A stretch of 48,839 nt of DNA from Candidatus Coproplasma avistercoris (GTDB lineage Bacteria; Bacillota; Clostridia; Christensenellales; Borkfalkiaceae): contig DVIK01000080.1 in NCBI GenBank assembly GCA_018711385.1, positions 1 to 48,839 of the forward strand. The letters are read 5' to 3'. Positions 35,245 to 43,504 of the stretch are shown here, piece by piece. The notes under the pieces were generated by a model. That model had not been told where the DNA came from. It was given only the letters and a program-made list of their open reading frames with translations, and did no database searches. Numbering within the stretch: position 1 is the first letter of the stretch; each line of letters begins with the position of its first letter. The position numbers were made by a program, and so were the translations under genes.

Positions 35245-35706
35245 ATGAAGGCAACCACTGCCAAAAAAATACTTATCGGCGCGGTGGCGGCGCTGTGCGT
35301 GACCGCCATTGCCGGCGTCACCGCTCTCGCGGTCTATCAGAGCCGCACCCTCAATGCCGACAACACCCTTACCGTGGGCAAGGAAGTCGACACCGTAGTT
35401 ATAAGCGGCGGCGAAGATCATACAACGCCGCTCTATCCGGGCGACAGCGCGACTTTCACCTACGATATCGACCTCACAGGCCATACTGCCGACGATGTTA
35501 CGATAAGCTGGGAACTTAAAGACGAAGGCGAGAGCAATGTGGATAGTGACTTTACCGTAACGGCAATGCAGACGGAAGCAGTTCCGGAAAACGGCGCCGT
35601 TGAAGACGGTTCTATCATCATTACCGTAACGATGAACGAAAGGGAGAGCGCGCCCGAATATAATACAGTTACCCTCTCCGTATTGCTTACGGTTGCTGGG
35701 GAATAA
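35245..35706 (+). CDS. TasA/camelysin-like secreted fibre protein
   Basis: A 153-residue exported protein with an uncleaved-looking N-terminal helix (IGAVAALCVTAIAGVTALAVY) followed by SRTLNADNTLTVG, the arrangement of TasA/CalY-type biofilm fibre subunits. One beta-sandwich domain follows (YPGDSATFTYDIDLTG; SIIITVTMNERES). TGGAGG precedes ATG. It lies 152 nt after the large lipoprotein with no clear terminator between them. Assignment to TasA/camelysin rests on N-terminal pattern and size. Confidence 0.7.
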   Translation: MKATTAKKILIGAVAALCVTAIAGVTALAVYQSRTLNADNTLTVGKEVDTVVISGGEDHTTPLYPGDSATFTYDIDLTGHTADDVTISWELKDEGESNVDSDFTVTAMQTEAVPENGAVEDGSIIITVTMNERESAPEYNTVTLSVLLTVAGE

Positions 35707-35827
35707 GGGCACTAATTCCAAAACAGGCAAACACGGTTCGGGCAATATCGTTTTTCCGGAATGTCGAGGCGGGGAGGAAACTCCCTGCCAAAGGCGTTTT
35801 TACCGCATGGAAAGGAGGCGGCATTAA

Positions 35828-36286
35828 ATGAAGAAAAAATTGGCGGCGCTGGCATTTGCGGCCGTATGCGCGCTGGGGCTTGCCGCGGGCTGCGGCGACG
35901 GCGAAGAGCAGCCGATAACGCTGAGTTTCGACAGTCAGACGGCGTACTTCACATCGCAGACGGAGCTTTACCCGATAGCGGGCGAGGTCCCCGCCGACGG
36001 CGACGCGGTAGAGAGCGCAACTGTCAGGATAAGTTCGGACGCTGCCGTGCGCATGGTGCTCAGGGTGGTCTACGACGAAGGACAGCAGGATATCCCGGGG
36101 CTGGTCGTCTCGGTGAACGGAGGCACCGCTTCAGACTTTGCAGACGGCATGGCGCTGTATACCAGCCCGAAGGCGGAGACCTCCGCCGAAGTAGGGCTGC
36201 AGATATGGCTGGAAAAGGATTCGCCCGCAGCAAATGCGGGCAGGACGCTCGGCTTTTCGCTCGAGCTTTCGGCACTTGAAGAGTGA
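35828..36286 (+). CDS. Small hypothetical lipoprotein
   Basis: A 152-residue lipoprotein with lipobox LAAGC (Cys22) and the acidic linker GDGEEQP shared with other lipoproteins here. The mature domain is a single beta-sandwich-like unit (LSFDSQTAYFTSQTELYPIA). AAAGGAGG precedes ATG. It sits between two TasA-like N-terminus proteins, 11 nt before the second, so it may help their assembly. No recognised family. Confidence 0.8.
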   Translation: MKKKLAALAFAAVCALGLAAGCGDGEEQPITLSFDSQTAYFTSQTELYPIAGEVPADGDAVESATVRISSDAAVRMVLRVVYDEGQQDIPGLVVSVNGGTASDFADGMALYTSPKAETSAEVGLQIWLEKDSPAANAGRTLGFSLELSALEE

Positions 36287-36297
36287 GGAGAGGTAAG

Positions 36298-39252
36298 ATG
36301 AATAAAAAAAGGACTATAGTTGCGCTGGCAACGGTGTGCGCGCTGTCTGTGGCGGCGAGCGTGGGCACTGCCGTTTATGCCTATTACGTAAGGCACCAGC
36401 TCAACAGCCGGAACACTTTACAGATCGGCAATGCGCAGATGTTTCTGACCGACGAGGGCGGGTCGGACTCTGCCATATTCAGCGCGGACCTTACGCCGCT
36501 GACGGGCGGACAGTTTGCGCCCGAAACTTACGCGCAGGCGACGGAACTCGCCGCGCAGGACCCCGCCGGCGTTGCCCAGGCAAAGTTCAACGTCTCGCGC
36601 GAGGTGCAGAGCCCCATATTTTACGGGCTCGAGCTGCTCACGGGTGAATATCCGAATTCCGCCGCGCTGCTCGGCAATGTATACGTCACCTGCTTTGCGC
36701 TCAACGCAGAGGGCACCGACGGCACGCTCACCGGGTGGAGCCACGTCGCGCTGGAAGACGCGGGCTATATCGAAGGCAATATGGGCGAGGGCAGAGTCAC
36801 ATACCATATGTTCATAACTTACGAAAACACTGCGGGTGCGGGCACGGGCAGCGTGCAGTTCGATATTTCGCTACAATCGAGCCCCGCTCCGCTCACCGCC
36901 GAATACGATATATCCGCCGTAGAATCGGAAATCGAGGTGGAGGGCGCTTCAGGCGAGGCCACCCTCATTGCCGAGGCATGGTACGGCGGCAGCGACGGCT
37001 ATAAGATAATGCAGGGCGGCAGCGAGCTATACAGCGGCACGGGCACCCTTGCGGACGGCTGGCAGACTATAAGAGTTGACGGAGTCAATTTTGACGAAGG
37101 CAGGGCAACGCTTTCGCTGCAGGGCGAAGGGACGCTCTACCTTAAAGATCTGCGCACAATGGCGCTGGAGAGCATCACCGTAGACGCCTCCGGGGTGCAG
37201 ACGCTGTTCACGGCGGGCGGTACGTTCGGTTACGACGGCCTCGAAGTTACCGCGCACTATACCGATGGTTCCGAATCGCTTATCTATAGCGGCTTTGATG
37301 TAGTCGCCGACATATCCGCCGCGGGCGTAAAGCAGGCCACGGTAACTTACGGCGGCAAGCAGGCCGGATATCAGATAGCCGTGGTTCCCGATGTCGCAGA
37401 CGAAGAAAGGGATGTCATAGAGTTTACCAATTCAAAAGCCGACGACGCAAGCCTCACTCTGTATATAAGCGACCGCGCGGGCGGCGGCAGCAATGAAGAA
37501 AGCGCCACGATGAGCGGCATGTACCTGTACAGCGACGGGGAAGGCTATAAAATGTTCGGCCTTGAATTCAGTTATACCATGCCCGGCTGGAAGAGCGAAT
37601 TTGCAAGCGAGGGCATATCCGAGGCAGTGCTCAACGATATCTGGAGCGATAACAACGGCGCGCTATTCGTGGAGTTGGGCGACGACGAAAAGGACGTGGA
37701 GGCAATGCGCTTCAAGGTGAGCAGCAACGAATGGCACGCCAAGTTCATGGGCTGGACGGAAACTAAGGAGATAATCAAAGTTACTGTCCCCGAAGATAAG
37801 CAGTTTATCGCGGGCAGCGTATTCGACGGCACAGGCATCACCATAAATTATACCCTCACCGATGGCCGGAACGACAATATAGTTGCCACCGCCGAAAACA
37901 TTGCCGATGGCACGATACAGTTCTACGATGCCGAAACGCGCGAAAATCTCAACAGCTATGGTAAAGAACTCGAGGCGGGCACTCTCAAAGTCCGCGTGCT
38001 GTACGACAGTAAGGTGTTCGACATAGAGATAACCGTTTCCGACGACTCTGTTACGGGCATACGGGCGGACGCTTCCGGCGCAAAGACGCAGTTTTTGCAC
38101 GGCGAGACCTTCTCGTCCGACGGGCTTGCGGTCTACGAGGTATATGCAAGCGGCAGGCAGGTAGCCGTCGATGGCTTTGAAGTGCAGGCGATCGAAGATC
38201 TCGGTTCGCTCACCGGCGAACAGTCCGTCAAGGTAACTTACGACGGGCACGAGACGGCTTACAGCATTAACGTAGGTCACAACTACACCTCTTCGCGGTA
38301 CGAGGCGGGCGTCGACGGCGCCAACGGTACTTTCTACCAAATTTGTGTCTGTGAACACGAAGAGCGTGTGGAAGTTTACGGCAATCGAAAGGTAACGATA
38401 AACGGACAGGCTTTTGATTCGCCTTATGCATGCTACGATGAGCAGTTCGCCGGTTACGGCATAGAGTATGACGTAACAAAGGGTGGCGATAACGCCGAGT
38501 TCGTTATAACACTCACCGCCGAAAACACGGGCGAGGGCGGCGTCTATGCGGACGGGCTGAACATTACCACGTTCAATAACAATGTTGTTATAGAAGTCGC
38601 TGAGGACGTGACTATACCGTCGTTCAATGCAAGTATAGATTTGGGACACAACAATGTATCTGTCACTATTCGCGGTGCGGGTAAACTTACCGTGACCAAC
38701 GAATTTATATCAACTCTCGATAATCTTGTGATTTTGTCGGACGTAAGCACTACCTGCACATTTAAGGTGGCAAACCTTACGTTTGGTGCGGAGGACGGCT
38801 CCGTTGCGCCTGAACTTTATATACTTGTAGACGGCGCGGTAAACGGCGTTGAAACCAACACGTTCAGCGACAGTGGCTACAACGGTATGGACTGGAAACT
38901 TTACAGCGGTACTGTTACATTGGAAAACAAGCAGGCGGCAAATCCTGCGTTCAGTATGAATACCGCTGGCGGCAGCCTGTATATCGGCGTAAACGCAACG
39001 CTCAACAGTGTGGGTTTTGTTGCGGCTTACGGGATATGGGACGGAGCGCAGAATAATTACCGCGTGGAAGTTTACGGCACATTTAATGCTTACGGCACTA
39101 ATCAGACTCCGCCCAACGTGGTTTCCGGCGCTGATCCTGATGCGGCTACGGGCACATATGTAGCAGACGGCGCCACATATCAGGTAACAGATCTTCCGCT
39201 TGAAGACTGGGCCGGGAGCAGCGGCGGATCGTCCGAAGATGTTACGGAATAA
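36298..39252 (+). CDS. Large surface protein with TasA-like N-terminus and Ig-like/LTLYI modules
   Basis: A 984-residue protein. The N-terminal helix and LNSRNTLQIGN motif resemble the TasA/camelysin start, followed by a beta-sandwich to about residue 195. Ig-like domains of the GxxFGYDGLEVTAHYTDGS type follow. The LTLYI module (about 372-490) contains ASLTLYISDRAGGGS and YLYSDGEGYKMF. The C-terminal half is collinear with the 32447 protein (VEVYGNRKVTINGQAF; AEFVITLTAENTGEGGVYAD; VEVYGTFNAYG; LPLEDWAGS). No LPXTG or C-terminal anchor is present. GGAGAGG precedes ATG 36298. It looks like a fusion of fibre-type head and surface modules. Confidence 0.85.
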   Translation: MNKKRTIVALATVCALSVAASVGTAVYAYYVRHQLNSRNTLQIGNAQMFLTDEGGSDSAIFSADLTPLTGGQFAPETYAQATELAAQDPAGVAQAKFNVSREVQSPIFYGLELLTGEYPNSAALLGNVYVTCFALNAEGTDGTLTGWSHVALEDAGYIEGNMGEGRVTYHMFITYENTAGAGTGSVQFDISLQSSPAPLTAEYDISAVESEIEVEGASGEATLIAEAWYGGSDGYKIMQGGSELYSGTGTLADGWQTIRVDGVNFDEGRATLSLQGEGTLYLKDLRTMALESITVDASGVQTLFTAGGTFGYDGLEVTAHYTDGSESLIYSGFDVVADISAAGVKQATVTYGGKQAGYQIAVVPDVADEERDVIEFTNSKADDASLTLYISDRAGGGSNEESATMSGMYLYSDGEGYKMFGLEFSYTMPGWKSEFASEGISEAVLNDIWSDNNGALFVELGDDEKDVEAMRFKVSSNEWHAKFMGWTETKEIIKVTVPEDKQFIAGSVFDGTGITINYTLTDGRNDNIVATAENIADGTIQFYDAETRENLNSYGKELEAGTLKVRVLYDSKVFDIEITVSDDSVTGIRADASGAKTQFLHGETFSSDGLAVYEVYASGRQVAVDGFEVQAIEDLGSLTGEQSVKVTYDGHETAYSINVGHNYTSSRYEAGVDGANGTFYQICVCEHEERVEVYGNRKVTINGQAFDSPYACYDEQFAGYGIEYDVTKGGDNAEFVITLTAENTGEGGVYADGLNITTFNNNVVIEVAEDVTIPSFNASIDLGHNNVSVTIRGAGKLTVTNEFISTLDNLVILSDVSTTCTFKVANLTFGAEDGSVAPELYILVDGAVNGVETNTFSDSGYNGMDWKLYSGTVTLENKQAANPAFSMNTAGGSLYIGVNATLNSVGFVAAYGIWDGAQNNYRVEVYGTFNAYGTNQTPPNVVSGADPDAATGTYVADGATYQVTDLPLEDWAGSSGGSSEDVTE

Positions 39253-39288
39253 GGCAATATAAGGCAATTTTGCAAAAAACTGTGCAGG

Positions 39289-39312
39289 GAGCCCGCAAGT
39301 AATTGCGGGCTC
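39289..39312 (+). terminator. Terminator of the surface operon
   Basis: A perfect 10-bp stem (39289-39298 with 39303-39312) with GTAA loop, about 36 nt after the last surface gene. The following T run is short (TTGTG). Confidence 0.65.
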
Positions 39313-39327
39313 TTGTGCAGAATTTAG

Positions 39328-39356
39328 TTTTCATGGACGGAGGAATGTGCTATAAT
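39328..39356 (+). promoter_or_regulatory. Extended -10 promoter of the two-component operon
   Basis: TTTTCA (39328-39333), a 17-bp spacer and TGC-TATAAT (39348-39356). Because the box covers the ATG at 39355, translation must begin later, at 39391. Confidence 0.7.
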
Positions 39357-39390
39357 GGTGCTTGAAAAGAATGTAAGGGACGGAATTTTG

Positions 39391-40104
39391 ATGCGCGTCG
39401 TAATAGTGGAGGACAACAACGAGGATGCAAAGCATCTCACCGACTGCCTGAATAAATTTTCAAAGAGCCACGGCGTGGAATTTCAGATCGTGCGTTTCGA
39501 CAATGCCAACGACTTCATGGCGGAACGCAAGCTGATGGCAGACCTTGTGTTCATGGATATCCTCATGCCCGGCACCGACGGCATGGCGGCCGCCGAGTAT
39601 TTCCGCAAATTCGACAGGCACACCCGCCTGATATTCGTCACCAACATGGCAAAGTATGCCATAAAGGGATATTCCGTCGATGCGATAGATTTTATCTTAA
39701 AACCGGTAAAATACAGCGATTTCGAGGTGAAGATGCGCAAGGTGGTCGAGCTTATCCGCACCGATCCCGACGACCACATCGTGGTAACCAACATCGACGG
39801 ACTGAACAGGATCTCCGTGCGCACGCTGTATTATGTTGAGATCATAGGGCATAAACTTGTATACCATACCCCGGGCGCCGACGTCGTTTCGCACGGCACG
39901 CTCTCCAAGGTGGAGGAGCAGCTCAGGTCCTACTCCTTTCTGCGCTGCAACAGCTGTTATCTCGTAAACCCCAAATTCATCGAGGCTGTCGACGGATTCG
40001 AGATCAGAATGACCAACGGCGATGTGTTGCAGATAAGCCACCCTCGTAAGGCCCGGTTCATGCGCGAGCTTGCCGAGTGGATGGGTAAAGGTAATTTCGT
40101 TTAA
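39391..40104 (+). CDS. LytTR-family response regulator
   Basis: A 237-residue response regulator. Receiver domain with Glu7/Asp8, phospho-acceptor Asp56 in LVFMDILMPG and Lys in FILKPVKYSDF. LytTR DNA-binding domain in the last 100 residues (LYYVEIIGHKLVYHT; FLRCNSCYLVNPKFI; LQISHPRKARF). The start at 39391 is chosen because the promoter overlaps the earlier ATG and AAGGGA lies 10 nt upstream. It overlaps the kinase start by one base. LytTR regulators control exported peptides and surface factors, and it directly follows the surface operon. It is a close relative of the orphan regulator at 8784. Confidence 0.95.
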   Translation: MRVVIVEDNNEDAKHLTDCLNKFSKSHGVEFQIVRFDNANDFMAERKLMADLVFMDILMPGTDGMAAAEYFRKFDRHTRLIFVTNMAKYAIKGYSVDAIDFILKPVKYSDFEVKMRKVVELIRTDPDDHIVVTNIDGLNRISVRTLYYVEIIGHKLVYHTPGADVVSHGTLSKVEEQLRSYSFLRCNSCYLVNPKFIEAVDGFEIRMTNGDVLQISHPRKARFMRELAEWMGKGNFV

Positions 40105-41399
40105 TGGGCGATTTCATTGAATTTCTCAATCTGCACGGTTATATAATCGAGCTGGTGTTCAGCATATTTATCTTTGCCGTGCATTTCCCCCGGCGCAGGA
40201 TGTTCGCATTGCGCGCGGCGGGCAGCTTTCTGTTGCTGTGCGCTATTTCGGCGTTCTGGGCTTATGCCATAGGCGAGCGCGAAGTGCTCTTTGCGGGGCT
40301 GGAGATAGTGCCCGTAATAAAGTTCGTGCTCTATTTCGCGCTGTCGGTGGGGATGATATTCTTTTGTTTCGAGCGCAGTTTTTCGCTCAGCCTGTTCACG
40401 GGCATAGCTGCATACTCGGCGCAGCACGGTTCTTACAAGCTGGGCGAGCTGATAAGGCGCGCCCTGCCCCAAAGCGTGCCCTCGGCATGGGGCGGAGTTA
40501 TATATTTCCTGATAATAGCTGCGGCATATGTGGCCATCTATTTCATTTTCAGGCGCAGTTTCAGGGACATAGAAAAGGACTATATCCCCGGTCGTCAGGC
40601 GGTTTTGCTGGCAGTACCGCTCGTTCTGTACACCACCGTATTTCAGTATTCCAGTGCGCTGGATTTTTCACTTTACGTCATCTATGCACTCTACGATATA
40701 CTGTGCTGTTTCTTCACGCTGTATATCCAGTACAGCCTTATAAAGGCGGGCAGGCGCGAGCATGAATACAGGCTGTTCCAGCACCTGCACCATCTCGAAA
40801 AGCAGCAGTACGACATCACAAAGAAGAACATGGAGATGTTCGACATAAAGATGCACGACGTAAAGCACATGCTGCTGGGCATGCGCAACATCCTTACCCC
40901 CGAACAGATCGCCGAGATAGAAAAGGTGGTCACCATCTACGACAGTACCGTAAAATCGGGCAACGAAGTGCTCGACGTCATCTTCACCGAAAAGAGCCTG
41001 CAGTGCGAGCAGAAGGATATATCCTTCGAGCGGATAGTCGACGGCAGCCTGCTGCGCTTCATGCACGTCTCCGACGTGTATTCGCTGTTCGGCAACGCCA
41101 TAGACAACGCCATAGAGGCCGTCTCCAAAGTGGATAAAAGGGAAAAACGTACCGTCAGCTTAATGGTGCGCGAGTCGCGCGGCATGGTGTATATCGGGCT
41201 GGAAAACGGATATACCGGCACCATCGAGTTCGAAGATGGCTTGCCGGTAACCACCAAGCATGATAAGCAGTTTCACGGCTTCGGCACCAAGAGCATGCGC
41301 AATGTGGTGGAGAAGTACGGCGGGACAATGGTGATAAACGCAAGCGACAATATTTTCAGGCTTAACATCCTTTTGCCGGTGCCCGGGGCAAAGGTGTAG
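40104..41399 (+). CDS. GHKL-family sensor histidine kinase (AgrC/LytS-type layout)
   Basis: A 431-residue kinase. About six membrane helices fill residues 10-210. A coiled linker leads to the phospho-acceptor segment MFDIKMHDVKHML (His near residue 249). The GHKL ATPase domain follows with the N-box SLFGNAIDNAIEA and G-box HGFGTKSMRNVVEKYGG. Layout matches AgrC-type quorum or peptide sensors, but no AgrD-like peptide or AgrB protease is nearby. It is coupled to the response regulator by TAATG. The truncated kinase at 9519 has the same kind of N-terminal hairpin. Confidence 0.94.
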   Translation: MGDFIEFLNLHGYIIELVFSIFIFAVHFPRRRMFALRAAGSFLLLCAISAFWAYAIGEREVLFAGLEIVPVIKFVLYFALSVGMIFFCFERSFSLSLFTGIAAYSAQHGSYKLGELIRRALPQSVPSAWGGVIYFLIIAAAYVAIYFIFRRSFRDIEKDYIPGRQAVLLAVPLVLYTTVFQYSSALDFSLYVIYALYDILCCFFTLYIQYSLIKAGRREHEYRLFQHLHHLEKQQYDITKKNMEMFDIKMHDVKHMLLGMRNILTPEQIAEIEKVVTIYDSTVKSGNEVLDVIFTEKSLQCEQKDISFERIVDGSLLRFMHVSDVYSLFGNAIDNAIEAVSKVDKREKRTVSLMVRESRGMVYIGLENGYTGTIEFEDGLPVTTKHDKQFHGFGTKSMRNVVEKYGGTMVINASDNIFRLNILLPVPGAKV

Positions 41400-41414
41400 G
41401 CGGAGGAGGCGGCC

Positions 41415-42005
41415 GTGCGGGCTGTTGAAATTGAAACGGAATACTCCGAAAGGCTGGAAGAGAGGCGCGACCCCGACGGCGATTTTTACGGCACGGTGCG
41501 CTTTCTTTTGGGACTCACCGCAGTGTTCCTGGCTTTCGTGGCGATATTCACCAACGTCCTCATCGGCGTACGCGTCAGCGGCGATTCGATGAATCCCACG
41601 CTGCACGGCGGCGACTACCTGTTCATATACGCCTGGGGCGAACCCGACTACGGCGACATAGTGGTGTTCGAGCACGGCAACGAGGAATACATCAAGCGCG
41701 TGGTAGGCCTGCCGGGCGACACCGTGTGGGCAGAGGACGGCGTGCTCTGGCGCGCGGGCGCGGACGGTCAGCCCCATACGGTCGAAGAGCCGTATATAAT
41801 AGAGGGCTGGACGGGCGATATACGCCCGACGGAGGTGCCGGAAGGCTGCATGTACGTGCTGGGCGACAACCGCGTGAACAGCACCGACAGCCGCTCGTTC
41901 GGGCCGGTGGATATGGAGCTTTTGAGCGGCGTGGTTACGGGCTGGTCGCTCTCCGCGCGCTCGTCCATAACGCGGATAATGGACTTCATCACGTTCAGGT
42001 GGTAA
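41415..42005 (+). CDS. lepB: Signal peptidase I
   Basis: A 196-residue type I signal peptidase. Membrane helix at about 29-52, catalytic Ser58 in SGDSMNPTLHGGD, and catalytic Lys94 in YIKRVVGLPGD, so it is the bacterial P-type, not the SipW-type with histidine. The C-terminal box is YVLGDNRVNSTDSRSFGPV. GTG 41415 follows GGAGGAGG. It starts 15 nt after the kinase and is probably co-transcribed with it. Given the many exported proteins to the left, it may be their dedicated signal peptidase. Confidence 0.94.
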   Translation: MRAVEIETEYSERLEERRDPDGDFYGTVRFLLGLTAVFLAFVAIFTNVLIGVRVSGDSMNPTLHGGDYLFIYAWGEPDYGDIVVFEHGNEEYIKRVVGLPGDTVWAEDGVLWRAGADGQPHTVEEPYIIEGWTGDIRPTEVPEGCMYVLGDNRVNSTDSRSFGPVDMELLSGVVTGWSLSARSSITRIMDFITFRW

Positions 42006-42052
42006 GCAAAACGGCGGCATATATGCCGCATTTAACTGATATAAGATAAAGA

Positions 42053-42080
42053 AAGCCGACGCGGCACGCCGCGTCGGCTT
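42053..42080. terminator. Bidirectional terminator between convergent operons
   Basis: A perfect 12-bp stem (42053-42064 with 42069-42080) with CACG loop between the stop codons of lepB (plus) and the aldo/keto reductase (minus). A second palindrome lies at 42014-42029. Confidence 0.8.
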
Positions 42081-42096
42081 ATGATTTTGTAAGTTT

Positions 42097-42960
42097 TCAG
42101 AATGCGAGGTGGAAGAACCCGGCCAGCTTCCTCAGCGGCCTGCGTATGCCCTTGTCCCAGGGGAAAAGGCTTGCGCCGCGGTCCATTCTGTCTATTTCGG
42201 CGATCTCGCTTTCGCTCAGCTTTACCCTGAAGAAGTCGCCGTTTTCGGCTATGCGTTCGGGGCGGACGGACTTGGGTATGACTGCCGCGCCCTGCGCGTG
42301 CAGCCACGCGAGTATCACCTGCGCCGCCGTGCAGCCGTGTACCCCGGCTATCTCGGCGAGTATGGGGCTTTGAAATATGCCGTGCTTTCCCTCGGCAAAG
42401 GGCGCCCACGCCTCGGGCAGGATGTCCTTTTCGCGCAGGAATCCGAGCAGTTCCCTGCGCTGATAGAAGGGGTGCAGCTCTATCTGGTCCACTGCGGGCT
42501 TAATGCGCGCGTCGTCCATGATGTTTATCAGGTCGTTTATGCCGAAGTTGGATACGCCTATCGCGCGTACCTTGCCCTCGTCGACGCACTCTTCGAGCGC
42601 GCGCCACGTCCGCTTCAGCCAGCCGTAGGGCTCGTGTATCAGGTACAGATCGATGTAGTCCAGCCCCAGTTTTTTAAGCGAGCTTTCAAGCGCCCTCTTC
42701 GCCCGGCCGTAGCCGCAGTCGGAAAACCACAGCTTGCTGGTAACAAACAGCTGTTCGCGCGGCACGCCGCACAGGCGTACGGCTTCGCCAACGGCCTCCT
42801 CGTTGCCGTAAACGGCGGCGGTGTCTATCATGCGGTAACCGTTTTCGATCGCGCATATCACCGCATCTATGCACTGTTTTCTGTCCGTTACCTGAAATAC
42901 GCCCAGCCCCGCGGCGGGCATCTTTACGCCGTTGTTCAGCGTGAATGTAACGTTCTCCAT
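42097..42960 (-). CDS. Aldo/keto reductase
   Basis: A 287-residue NADPH-dependent aldo/keto reductase. The catalytic tetrad is recognisable: Asp46 and Tyr51 in MIDTAAVYGNEEAVG, Lys76 in VTSKLW and His in DLYLIHEPYG. The cofactor site includes IGVSNFGINDLINI and IPKSVRPERIAENGDFF. It is the last gene of a four-gene minus-strand operon, 16 nt after the phosphoesterase gene, with a GGAAGGGGG site before ATG. The substrate cannot be fixed from sequence. Confidence 0.94.
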   Translation of the reverse strand: MENVTFTLNNGVKMPAAGLGVFQVTDRKQCIDAVICAIENGYRMIDTAAVYGNEEAVGEAVRLCGVPREQLFVTSKLWFSDCGYGRAKRALESSLKKLGLDYIDLYLIHEPYGWLKRTWRALEECVDEGKVRAIGVSNFGINDLINIMDDARIKPAVDQIELHPFYQRRELLGFLREKDILPEAWAPFAEGKHGIFQSPILAEIAGVHGCTAAQVILAWLHAQGAAVIPKSVRPERIAENGDFFRVKLSESEIAEIDRMDRGASLFPWDKGIRRPLRKLAGFFHLAF

Positions 42961-42976
42961 CTTTCCCCCTTCCGTC

Positions 42977-43504
42977 TTAAATGCTTACGTTTTTATATTC
43001 TTCGCCGTCAAGCGTCCTGAACGAAAACTTTTTGTCCGAATACAGTATATATCCGCGCCCGCTGTTCTCCTTGGGCAGGCTTACCGAGCCGGGGTTGAGG
43101 TGTAAAAAGCCCTCTCTTTCCGCAAGCGGGACGTGCGTGTGCCCGGTCACATACACGTCGCCGCCGCGCATGGGCGGCACGGCGCGGTGCCCGTGCGAAA
43201 GGTATATGTTCACGCCGTCGGCGCACACCAGCGCGTAGTCGGAAAGGCATGGAAAGCCGAGCACCATCTGGTCGACCTCGCTGTCGCAGTTGCCGCGCAC
43301 GCAGATCACCTTTTCCGCTACGCCGTTCAGCATTTCCGCCACTTTGTGGGGCGCGTAGCCGTCGGGCAAGGGGTTCCTCGGGCCGTGGTAGAGTATGTCG
43401 CCCAAAAGCAGCAGCCTGTCCGCCTCTTCGCGTTCAAACGCTTCGAGCAGCTTTTCGCACCATGCGGCCGAGCCGTGTATGTCGGAAGCTATCAAAAGTT
43501 TCAT
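42977..43504 (-). CDS. YfcE-like metallophosphoesterase
   Basis: A 175-residue calcineurin-fold phosphodiesterase. All metal motifs are present in order: SDIHG (Asp8, His10), LLLGDILYHG, RGNCDSE, LSHGHR and VTGHTHVPL. These fit YfcE-type phosphodiesterases active on small phosphodiesters. Its ATG overlaps the stop of the HAD gene by 4 nt (ATGA), so the genes are translated together. Role in the operon unknown. Confidence 0.94.
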   Translation of the reverse strand: MKLLIASDIHGSAAWCEKLLEAFEREEADRLLLLGDILYHGPRNPLPDGYAPHKVAEMLNGVAEKVICVRGNCDSEVDQMVLGFPCLSDYALVCADGVNIYLSHGHRAVPPMRGGDVYVTGHTHVPLAEREGFLHLNPGSVSLPKENSGRGYILYSDKKFSFRTLDGEEYKNVSI

